Assembly: GCA_030152105.1 (NCBI GenBank)
Contig: JASLIH010000399.1
Location: 1-30,334, forward strand
Origin: Actinomycetes bacterium
Lineage (GTDB): Bacteria; Actinomycetota; CALGFH01
Direction: 5' to 3'
DNA length: 30,334 bases
This document shows, in pieces, positions 22,281 through 28,277 of the stretch. Position numbers and translations under genes: made by a program. Below the pieces are notes generated by a model. That model searched no databases and was not told the DNA's origin. It saw nothing but the letters and a program-made list of their open reading frames with translations. Each line of letters begins with the position of its first letter. Positions within the stretch are counted from its first letter, which is position 1.

Positions 22281-23543
22281 ATGAACGACCAGACCCTTGA
22301 CCACGTGATCCTGCGCTGCCGTGGCTGCCAGACCGCCTACCCTGCCGCCCTGGAGTACGCCTGCTCGCGCTGCCTCGGCCCGCTCGACCCCGAGTACGAC
22401 ATCGCGGCCGTCGCCGCCCGCCTGAGCCGCTCGGCCGTCGAGGCCGGGCCACGGTCCATCTGGCGCTACTCGGCCGTGCTGCCGGCCAGCCCCGGCCCCG
22501 GCGACCTCGCCCCCGGCCTGACCCCGCTGGTGCCGGCGCCCCGCCTGGCCGAGGCGCTGGGGGTGCCGGGCCCGCTGCTGCTCAAGGACGACACTCGCAA
22601 CCCCACCAACTCCTTCAAGGACCGGGTCGTGGCCGTGGCCGTTGCCCGGGCCAGGGCGTTCGGCCTGACGACGGTGGCCTGCGCCTCGACCGGCAACCTG
22701 GCCGGGGCGACCGCTGCCGCGGCCGCCGCCCAGGGGCTGGACTGCGTGGTCGTGATCCCGGCCGACCTTGAGGCCGGCAAGGTCGCCTCGGCGGCCGCGT
22801 TCGGGGCCACCGTGGTGGCCGTCGAAGGCTCCTACGACCAGGCCAACCGGCTGTCCATGCAGGCCGTCGAGGCCTTCGGCTGGGGCTTCGTGAACGTCAA
22901 CCTCCGCCCCTGGTACGCCGAGGGCTCCAAGACCGTCGGCCTCGAGGTGGCCGAGCAGCTCGGCTGGTCGCTGCCCGACCACGTGGTCGTCCCGATCGCC
23001 TCCGGCGCCCTGCTGACCAAGGTCCACCAGGGCTTCGGGGTCCTGGCCGACCACGGCCTCGTCGAGCGGACGCCGGTCAAGGTGCACGGCGCCCAGTCGG
23101 ATGGCTGCAGCCCGGTCGCCACCGCCTTCGCCGCCGGGGTCGACGAGGTCACCCCGGTGCGGCCCAGCGGCATTGTCAAGTCGCTGGCCATCGGCGACCC
23201 GGCCGACGGGGCCGAGGCCCTGGCCACGGTCCGCGGGTCGGGGGGCCGGGTCGAGGCGGTGGACGACACCGAGGTGGTGGAGGCGATCGAGCTGCTCGCC
23301 CGCACCACCGGCGTGTTCGGCGAGACCGCCGCCGGGGTGACGATCGCCACCCTCGCCCGCCTGGCCGCCCGGGGCGAGTTCCGCCCCGGCGAGCGGGTCG
23401 TCGCCCTGATCACCGGCCACGGCCTCAAGACCCGCGAGGTCCTCGACGGCCGCGCCGGGGCCACCGTCACCGTCCGCCCCAACATCGACGCCCTCTCCGA
23501 GGCCCTGGCCCCCCTCCGCCCCGACCTGGCCGTCACCGGCTAG
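22281..23543 (+). CDS. thrC: Threonine synthase, PLP-dependent, under SAM riboswitch control
   Basis: 420 residues. An N-terminal zinc ribbon (Cys13, Cys16, Cys28, Cys31) precedes a fold-type II PLP domain. The Schiff-base Lys113 lies in NPTNSFKDR; ASTGNLAGATAAAAAAQGL binds the PLP phosphate; TGHGLKT near the C-terminus is the usual threonine synthase ending. It converts O-phosphohomoserine to threonine. ATG 22281 has GGAGG twelve bases upstream, a slightly long spacing. The leader is a clear SAM-I riboswitch, which is normally a signal for methionine genes; this suggests either control of the threonine/methionine branch point or a methionine-related activity for this paralogue. Its TAG stop shares CTAG with the convergent Nudix gene. 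GpgS is divergent across a 273-bp gap occupied mostly by the riboswitch. Confidence 0.92.
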   Translation: MNDQTLDHVILRCRGCQTAYPAALEYACSRCLGPLDPEYDIAAVAARLSRSAVEAGPRSIWRYSAVLPASPGPGDLAPGLTPLVPAPRLAEALGVPGPLLLKDDTRNPTNSFKDRVVAVAVARARAFGLTTVACASTGNLAGATAAAAAAQGLDCVVVIPADLEAGKVASAAAFGATVVAVEGSYDQANRLSMQAVEAFGWGFVNVNLRPWYAEGSKTVGLEVAEQLGWSLPDHVVVPIASGALLTKVHQGFGVLADHGLVERTPVKVHGAQSDGCSPVATAFAAGVDEVTPVRPSGIVKSLAIGDPADGAEALATVRGSGGRVEAVDDTEVVEAIELLARTTGVFGETAAGVTIATLARLAARGEFRPGERVVALITGHGLKTREVLDGRAGATVTVRPNIDALSEALAPLRPDLAVTG

Positions 23544-24052
23544 TAGTCGCCGGCCTGCCAGCGCCGGAAGATCTCCAGGCCGTCGGGGCAGAACGGCCAC
23601 TCCTGGAGACGGACGGCCAGCTCGTCCATGGTCAGGAAGCCGCCCCAGGCGATCTCGCTGGCCTGGGGCGTGATGGGACCGTCCCAGGTGACCTCGAAGG
23701 TGGCGCTCCAGCTCGGGTTCTCCCGGCCGCGGTAGCGGTGCCTGAACAGGAACCGCGGCTCGGGCCCGGCCACGCCCAGCTCCTCGGCCAGCTCGCGCCG
23801 GGCCGCCTCCAGGTAGGTCTCGCCGGCGGCCAGGACCCCGCCGGCGGCCAGGTCGTACATCCCCGGGTACACGTCCTTGTCGTCGGTGCGCCGGTGCACG
23901 TACAGCCGCCCGGCCCCGTCCCGGCAGAGCACCGAGGAGAACCGGTGCAGCAGCCGGCGGGCCCGCACCTCCCGCCTGGGGGCCTGGCCGACCACCCGGT
24001 CCTGCTCGTCGACCACGTCCAGGAGCTCGTCGCCAGGGTCGATGCCGTCCAC
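23540..24052 (-). CDS. Nudix hydrolase (YfcD / IPP-isomerase-like subgroup)
   Basis: 170 residues. The Nudix box G-x5-E-x7-REUxEExGU is complete at 72-94 (GVLAAGETYLEAARRELAEE with LGV). The opening DELLDVVDEQDRVVGQAPRREV and HRFSSVLCRDGAGRLYVHRR resemble the YfcD-like and isopentenyl-diphosphate isomerase branch, but the isomerase cysteine and glutamate motifs are not evident, so a diphosphate hydrolase is more likely. I choose GTG 24052; a TTG at 24130 would add 26 codons with AT-richer, non-typical usage that overlap the promoter region of the divergent sigma gene. Substrate unknown. Confidence 0.88.
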   Translation of the reverse strand: MDGIDPGDELLDVVDEQDRVVGQAPRREVRARRLLHRFSSVLCRDGAGRLYVHRRTDDKDVYPGMYDLAAGGVLAAGETYLEAARRELAEELGVAGPEPRFLFRHRYRGRENPSWSATFEVTWDGPITPQASEIAWGGFLTMDELAVRLQEWPFCPDGLEIFRRWQAGDY

Positions 24053-24102
24053 CTTCCCGGTCGCAACGGGCGATACTTCCGCAAAGCGTACGGCGAAAAA
24101 GC

Positions 24103-24119
24103 GTAAGGCCTCGCCCACC
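24103..24119 (+). promoter_or_regulatory. Conserved element A upstream of the tethered sigma gene (candidate autoregulated ECF promoter)
   Basis: GTAAGGCCTCGCCCACC, preceded by an A-run (GAAAAAGC), 51 bp before the sigma ATG. It matches element B at 26104-26120 at 14 of 17 positions, and the three differences are C/T changes. A weaker copy, AAAGCGTACGGC, lies directly upstream (24083-24094). In both elements CTC follows 16 bases after GTAAGGC, a spacing suited to ECF -35 and -10 elements. Confidence 0.6.
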
Positions 24120-24170
24120 TCGGGGCTCAAGGAGTGGAACGGCCCGTGCCCGGGCCATTACTGGAGGGGA

Positions 24171-26084
24171 ATGGACGTCCGACCTCGTCCCGACGCGCGC
24201 GACGACGCCGAGCTCGTTCGGGCGGCGACGGCCGGCGACCGTGGCGCCTTCGCCGCGATCTACGACCGCTACGCCGACCGCCTGCACGACTTCTGCTGGT
24301 CGGTGCTGCGCGACCGTGACGAGGCGGCCGACGCCACCCAGGACGCGTTCCTGGTCGCGGCCGAGCGCCTCGGCCAGCTCCGCGACCCGGAGCGTCTCCG
24401 CCCCTGGCTGTACGCGGTCGCCCGCAGCCAGGCCCTCCGCCGGGCCAGGGCCCGCTCGCGCCTCGCCCCCGAGGAGGACATGACCGACCTGCCCGACCCC
24501 GCCACCGGCCCCGAACAGGCCGCCCAGCGCGCCGACCTCCGCGAGCTGGTATGGAACGCCGCCGCCGGCCTGTCCGAACGCGACCGCGCCCTCCTCGACC
24601 TCCACCTCCGCCACGGCCTCGAGGGCGCCGACCTGGGCGAGGCCATCGGGGTCGAGCCCGCCCACGCCTACGTCCTCCTGACCCGCCTCCGCGACCAGGT
24701 CGAGCGCTCCCTCGGCGCTCTCCTCGTCGCCCGCCTGGGCCGCGCCGACTGCCCCGACCTGTCCCGCCTGCTGACCGACTGGGACGGCCGGTTCTCCCCT
24801 CTCGTCCGCAAGCGGGTCGCCCGCCACGTCGACAACTGCGAGACCTGCGGCGCCGCCCGCCGCAAGCTCGCCAGCCCCCTGGCCCTCCTGGCGGCCGTCC
24901 CCCCCATGCCCGCCCCAGCCGACCTCAGGGGCCGGGTGCTGGAGCAGTTCCAACTCGCATCCGCGAGTTCGGGCGGTGCGGGCGACCCAGGCGACCCAGG
25001 CGCGGCCCAACCCCAGGCCGGGACGACCGGTGCCGGTGCGGGCGACCCGGGCGAGGCCCAACCCCAGGCCGGGACGACCGGTGCCGGTGCGGGTGACCCA
25101 GGCGCGGTCCAGCCCCAGGCCGGGATGGCTGGCCCCCCGGAGGGGGAGAGTAGCCGACGCGGCGAGGTTGGGGAGTCCGATATCCACAGCCCCCCTCCAG
25201 GGGCGGGTGTGGGCTGGCCGGCGACCGACGAGGCCGGCGCCGGCAAGGGCCGGCGGCGCACGGCGGTGGCGGCGCTCGTCGCGGCGATGTTGCTGAGCGT
25301 CGGGGTGGGAGTCGGGCTGGGATGGGAGCGGTCGCCGGCCGAGTCCAGCCCCTCCAACGACCAGGGCGGCGGCCCGGTGGTAGTCGGGGCGGCCACCACG
25401 ACCGCCCCGACCTCGACGCCGACGACCGCGGCGCCTTCGACCTCGACCAGCACCTCGACCTCGGTCACGACCAGCACCACGACCCCGCCCCCGGCGGCGC
25501 CGCCCTCGCTGGCCGTCTCCCCGGCCAGGGTCGACCTCGGCTCCGCCGGCACCAGCGCCACCCTCACGGTCCGCAACGGCGGTGACGAGCCCCTCTCGTG
25601 GGCGGCCGCCCCCTCGACGCCCTGGCTGCGGGTGCGCCCGACCAGCGGCCGCCTCGACGGCGGCGAGCAGGCCAGACTCAGCCTGTCCGCGACCCGCGAC
25701 GGCCTGCCCGAAGGCGACGCCAACGCCCGGGTCGAGCTCACCTGGGGTGGCGCCGCCCGCTCGGTCGCCGTCGCCCTGCGGGTCGAGCACCCTCCCGAGA
25801 TCAGCGACCTGGGGGCCTCGCCGCCCCAGATCGCCGTCGCCCCTTGCGCTCCCACCACCACCCTGGTCGGCGCCACCGTAACCGACGAGTCGGGCCTCTC
25901 GTCGGTGATCCTGCGCTGGGGCGGCCAGTCGGTCCCCATGACCCAGCGGTCCGGAGCCTGGTTCGCCAGGCTCGGCCCCGTGGCCAGCCCGGGCACGGTG
26001 TCCTGGCAGGTCGTCGCCACCGATTCCCGGGGCAACACCGCCTCGGCGTCGGGCCCGCCAGTTCGCGTGCTCGCCTGCCGGTAG
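24171..26084 (+). CDS. Membrane-tethered ECF sigma factor fused to zinc anti-sigma domain and extracytoplasmic sensor region
   Basis: 637 residues from ATG 24171 (GGAGGGG upstream). Sigma region 2 is at about 13-96 (RGAFAAIYDRYADRLHDFCW, EAADATQDAFLVAAERL) and region 4 at about 121-182. A zinc anti-sigma motif follows: Cys194, His219, Cys223, Cys226 (C-x24-H-x3-C-x2-C). Residues 274-321 are a 17-residue repeat linker. One membrane helix is at about 364-383 after RRR. Outside are a Ser/Thr/Pro stalk (408-445), a BACON-like beta domain (446-540) and a second beta-rich domain with Cys559 and Cys636, perhaps disulfide-bonded. Sigma, anti-sigma and sensor are thus one polypeptide; release would need proteolysis or a conformational change. 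The surface-protein and sortase genes follow and share promoter element A/B. The fold names of the outer domains are tentative. Confidence 0.9.
   Translation: MDVRPRPDARDDAELVRAATAGDRGAFAAIYDRYADRLHDFCWSVLRDRDEAADATQDAFLVAAERLGQLRDPERLRPWLYAVARSQALRRARARSRLAPEEDMTDLPDPATGPEQAAQRADLRELVWNAAAGLSERDRALLDLHLRHGLEGADLGEAIGVEPAHAYVLLTRLRDQVERSLGALLVARLGRADCPDLSRLLTDWDGRFSPLVRKRVARHVDNCETCGAARRKLASPLALLAAVPPMPAPADLRGRVLEQFQLASASSGGAGDPGDPGAAQPQAGTTGAGAGDPGEAQPQAGTTGAGAGDPGAVQPQAGMAGPPEGESSRRGEVGESDIHSPPPGAGVGWPATDEAGAGKGRRRTAVAALVAAMLLSVGVGVGLGWERSPAESSPSNDQGGGPVVVGAATTTAPTSTPTTAAPSTSTSTSTSVTTSTTTPPPAAPPSLAVSPARVDLGSAGTSATLTVRNGGDEPLSWAAAPSTPWLRVRPTSGRLDGGEQARLSLSATRDGLPEGDANARVELTWGGAARSVAVALRVEHPPEISDLGASPPQIAVAPCAPTTTLVGATVTDESGLSSVILRWGGQSVPMTQRSGAWFARLGPVASPGTVSWQVVATDSRGNTASASGPPVRVLACR
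24990..25133 (+). repeat. 51-bp in-frame tandem repeat in the sigma-fusion linker
   Basis: Two full 51-bp units (24990-25040 and 25041-25091) and a 42-bp partial third (25092-25133). Each unit encodes GDPGxxQPQAGTTGAGA. Because it is a multiple of three, gain or loss of units would change the cytoplasmic tether length without breaking the frame. Confidence 0.92.
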
Positions 26085-26103
26085 GAATTCCTCCGAGAAA
26101 CCT

Positions 26104-26120
26104 GTAAGGCTCCGCTCACC
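26104..26120 (+). promoter_or_regulatory. Conserved element B upstream of the surface-protein/sortase operon
   Basis: GTAAGGCTCCGCTCACC, preceded by GAGAAACCT, 44 bp before the ATG at 26165. It matches element A at 24103-24119 with only pyrimidine transitions. It lies in the 80-bp gap after the sigma-fusion gene. I interpret it as a promoter read by that sigma factor. Confidence 0.6.
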
Positions 26121-26164
26121 CGCGACCTCCTATCCGCGACAGCCCGTCGCACAAGGAGGTCGCC

Positions 26165-26704
26165 ATGACCGCTCAGACCACCGCCCGCCCGACCGTTGCC
26201 GGTGTCCGTGGCCGCGCCCTGCTCGCCGCCCTTGGGCTCGCCCTGGCCGCGGCCGTTCTGCCCGCCACCGCCGCCCACGCGTCGCCACAGTCACCCGACA
26301 TGGGCAACCAGCTCACCAACCCCGGTGGCAACCCGCAGCCGCCCGAGCCCCCCGACCCGCCACAGGCGGGCCCCGAGGACCTGGCCAACCCGATCGACAA
26401 CCCCGAGCCGCCCCTGCCCCCGGACCCGCCCGACGTCCCGAACTGGGGCCCCGACGATCTCGCCAACCCGACCGAGAACCCCGACCCGCCCCTGCCCCCG
26501 GACCCGCCCCAGGACCAGGACCCCGTCTCCAACGGCGGCGACTCCATCCCGACCCCGCAGCGCGTGGACGCCGGCTTCGGCGGCACCGCCGCCGGCTCGC
26601 ACCAGGCCGCGGGCGTCGCCCTGATCGCCGCCGCCCTCGTGCTCACCCTCCTGGTCATCGTGATCGCCCGCCGCCACCACGCCGCGGCCAGGAGCATCCG
26701 GTGA
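26165..26704 (+). CDS. Proline-repeat surface protein, putative sortase substrate
   Basis: 179 residues with an ideal AAGGAGGT site. A signal peptide (about 1-39, ending ATAAHA) precedes three Asn/Pro-rich repeats (about 46-68, 69-94 and 95-117) sharing the core L-x-N-P-x-x-N-P-x-P-P-x-P-P-D-P-P. A short spacer leads to IPTPQRVDAGFGG (128-140), then a hydrophobic segment (about 149-168) and the positive tail RRHHAAARSIR. This is the layout of a wall-anchored protein, but there is no LPXTG; IPTPQRVDAGFGG occupies the place of a sorting signal. The sortase gene follows directly. The Pro-rich repeats would form an extended stalk with no obvious binding domain. Plain membrane anchoring is the alternative. 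Confidence 0.82.
   Translation: MTAQTTARPTVAGVRGRALLAALGLALAAAVLPATAAHASPQSPDMGNQLTNPGGNPQPPEPPDPPQAGPEDLANPIDNPEPPLPPDPPDVPNWGPDDLANPTENPDPPLPPDPPQDQDPVSNGGDSIPTPQRVDAGFGGTAAGSHQAAGVALIAAALVLTLLVIVIARRHHAAARSIR
26300..26512 (+). repeat. Three degenerate Asn/Pro-rich coding repeats
   Basis: Units of about 66-78 bp within the surface-protein gene. The second and third are the closest pair (GPEDLANPIDNPEPPLPPDP against GPDDLANPTENPDPPLPPDP). The first is diverged (GNQLTNPGGNPQPPEPPDP). Confidence 0.8.
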
Positions 26705-26732
26705 CCTCCAGCCACCCCGGCTCCCCGAGCAA

Positions 26733-26766
26733 GGGGATGTGGACCGCCCCGCAGACCCACATCCCC
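26733..26766 (+). terminator. Intercistronic hairpin before the sortase gene
   Basis: GGGGATGTGG (26733-26742) pairs perfectly with CCACATCCCC (26757-26766) around a 14-base loop, 28 bp after the surface-protein stop. No U-run. It may attenuate transcription or protect the upstream mRNA, lowering sortase relative to its substrate. It would lie inside the coding region if the sortase began at GTG 26701. Confidence 0.5.
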
Positions 26767-26781
26767 TGCCGGGGGTTCCCG

Positions 26782-27372
26782 GTGAAGCTGCACCAGAGCA
26801 GGCGGTTGCTGAGTCGTGGGGCCGCGGTCCTGCTGATCGGGTGCCTGGTCCTGGTTGGGTGCCAGCGGCCCGTTGTGCAGTCCGGAGGTGAGGGGCCGGG
26901 CCCGGCCCGGGTCGCGCGGAAGCAGGAGGCCGTGGGACGGCCGGTGTCGATCGCCATCCCGGCGGTCGGGGTCGAGGCGCGGGTCGTGCCGGTGGGGCTG
27001 CGGCCGGACCTGACGATGGAGGTGCCCGGGGTCGACCTGGCCGGCTGGTACGAGGTCGGGCCTCGGCCGGGGGAGGCCGGGCCGGCGGTGATCGTGGGTC
27101 ACGTCGACTCGCGTTCTGGCCCGGCGGTGTTCTTCCGGCTGGGCGAGCTGCAACGAGGGGACCAGATCGTGGTCGGGCAGGCTGGGGGAGTGGCCCGGTC
27201 GTTCGTGGTGAAGCGGGTCGAGCGGTCGGCAAAGGAGGCCCTGCCGGTCGAGCGCATCTGGAACCGCACTCGCCAGCCTGTCCTGCGGTTGATCACCTGC
27301 GGGGGCAGCTTCGACCGCTCCTCCGGCCACTACCGCGACAACGTCATCGTCTATGCTCAGGCAACGTATTGA
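26782..27372 (+). CDS. Sortase, class F-like
   Basis: 196 residues from GTG 26782 (GGGGG upstream). A GTG at 26701 that overlaps the previous stop as GTGA would add 27 residues, but that stretch contains a perfect hairpin. A hydrophobic segment (VLLIGCLVLVGC) follows a basic start; LVGC fits a lipobox, so it may be lipid-anchored instead of membrane-spanning. The catalytic core is VSIAIPAVGVEARVVPVGL, GHVDS (the His), LITCGGSFD (the Cys) and GHYRDN (the Arg). The short TCGGSFDRSSGHYRDN ending is typical of actinobacterial class F sortases, transpeptidases that join surface proteins to peptidoglycan. The upstream surface protein is the likely substrate. It is the third gene of the sigma-fusion cluster. 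Confidence 0.9.
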   Translation: MKLHQSRRLLSRGAAVLLIGCLVLVGCQRPVVQSGGEGPGPARVARKQEAVGRPVSIAIPAVGVEARVVPVGLRPDLTMEVPGVDLAGWYEVGPRPGEAGPAVIVGHVDSRSGPAVFFRLGELQRGDQIVVGQAGGVARSFVVKRVERSAKEALPVERIWNRTRQPVLRLITCGGSFDRSSGHYRDNVIVYAQATY

Positions 27373-27393
27373 CAGTGTTATATGACAGTGTCA
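27370..27393. promoter_or_regulatory. Probable operator of the MerR-like gene
   Basis: TGACAGTGT occurs twice (27370-27378 and 27383-27391). The second copy extends to the perfect dyad TGACA-G-TGTCA (27383-27393). The element straddles the sortase stop and ends 11 bp before the ATG at 27405. TTGACA (27369-27374) has no good -10 at 16-18 bp, whereas TTATAT (27378-27383) could be a -10 for a nearly leaderless mRNA. Confidence 0.5.
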
Positions 27394-27404
27394 GTATGGG
27401 TGGC

Positions 27405-28277
27405 ATGGACGAACCACGGTGGACGCTTGACGAGCTCGCGGAGCGGGTCGATGTCGCCCTGGCGGTGGACTACGCCGGGCCGCCCAGCGCACGGGTCCGC
27501 GCCGTCCCCGACCGGCGGGCCATCCGCTGGTACACGACCATCGGGCTGATCGACCGTCCGGTCGCCCACCGGGGCCGGACGGCCCTGTACGGGCCACGGC
27601 ATCTGCTCCAGCTGGTCGCGGTCAAGCGCCTCCAGGCGAGCGGCCTGCCCCTGGTCGCCATCCAGCAGGAGCTGGCCGGTGCCACCAACACCCAGCTCGC
27701 ACGGGTCGCCCGCCTCCCCGGAGGCCCCGCCGCCCTCGACGGGGGCGGGTCGTTCCCGGTCGGCGACTCCGCGCCGAGCCAGGCCGGCCGCACCGCCGAC
27801 AGTGGGGTACCGGAGCGGGAGCCGACCGAGATGGGGGCAGGGGCCGCCGCGCGAGGAGCCGCCACCGCACCGCCAGCTGCCGAACGGCCCTTGGCAGGTC
27901 CGCCTCGGGCGGTCGCCGGTCGCGCGCGGCGGGCCGGGTTCTGGCGGGAGCAGGCAGCCACCTTCACCGCCGTCCCCGGCGTGTCGGCCGGCTTCCCGGA
28001 CCCCGAGCTTCCGGTTGCGACCCTGCGGGGGGTGCGGTTGGGGGAGGGAGCGACCCTGCTGCTGGAACCGGGGCGGCAGGTGGATGCGGCGGACGTTCAA
28101 GCCGTCCTCGACGCCGCCCGTCCGCTGCTGACCGTGCTCCGGGAACGGGGCCTCGGCCAGCCGACCGGAAACCTGGGCCCGGGACCGGGCCATCGGCCCG
28201 GTGGCGAACGCGAACCACAATCGGGGCCGGGCCCTCGGCCGGTGGGCGACCGTGAAGCACGAAGGGAGCACCCATGA
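27405..28277 (+). CDS. MerR-like transcriptional regulator
   Basis: 290 residues. WTLDELAERV (6-15), then after an unusual 20-residue insertion DRRAIRWYTTIGLIDRP...GRTALYGPRHLLQLVAVKRLQASGLPLVAIQQEL (37-90), is the MerR winged helix with its R-x-Y-x-x-x-G-L-I motif. The following 100 residues are low-complexity, and a C-terminal region (about 185-260) is of unknown fold. An ATG at 27396 is an equally possible start. The stop overlaps the start of the VIT/VWA gene (ATGA), so the two are coupled. A repeated dyad just upstream suggests autoregulation. Ligand unknown. Confidence 0.82.
   Translation: MDEPRWTLDELAERVDVALAVDYAGPPSARVRAVPDRRAIRWYTTIGLIDRPVAHRGRTALYGPRHLLQLVAVKRLQASGLPLVAIQQELAGATNTQLARVARLPGGPAALDGGGSFPVGDSAPSQAGRTADSGVPEREPTEMGAGAAARGAATAPPAAERPLAGPPRAVAGRARRAGFWREQAATFTAVPGVSAGFPDPELPVATLRGVRLGEGATLLLEPGRQVDAADVQAVLDAARPLLTVLRERGLGQPTGNLGPGPGHRPGGEREPQSGPGPRPVGDREARREHP

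Noticed and set aside
24053..24130. Upstream TTG start (24130) for the Nudix gene
   Set aside because: The 26 extra codons have atypical usage, with TTA, TTT and GTA codons, and overlap the promoter region of the divergent sigma gene.
24990..25133. CRISPR array or intergenic repeat
   Set aside because: Units are contiguous without spacers and keep the reading frame of the sigma-fusion protein, so this is a coding repeat.
21012..25790. A continuous minus-strand open frame of almost 1600 codons
   Set aside because: It is the gpgS frame extended upstream through sequence antisense to thrC and the sigma-fusion gene. The upstream part is Gly/Arg/Pro-rich low complexity without domains, and gpgS has its own ATG and ribosome binding site at 22007.
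27369..27398. TTGACA as the -35 box of the MerR-like gene
   Set aside because: No acceptable -10 box lies 16-18 bp downstream; the repeated TGACAGTGT reads better as an operator.
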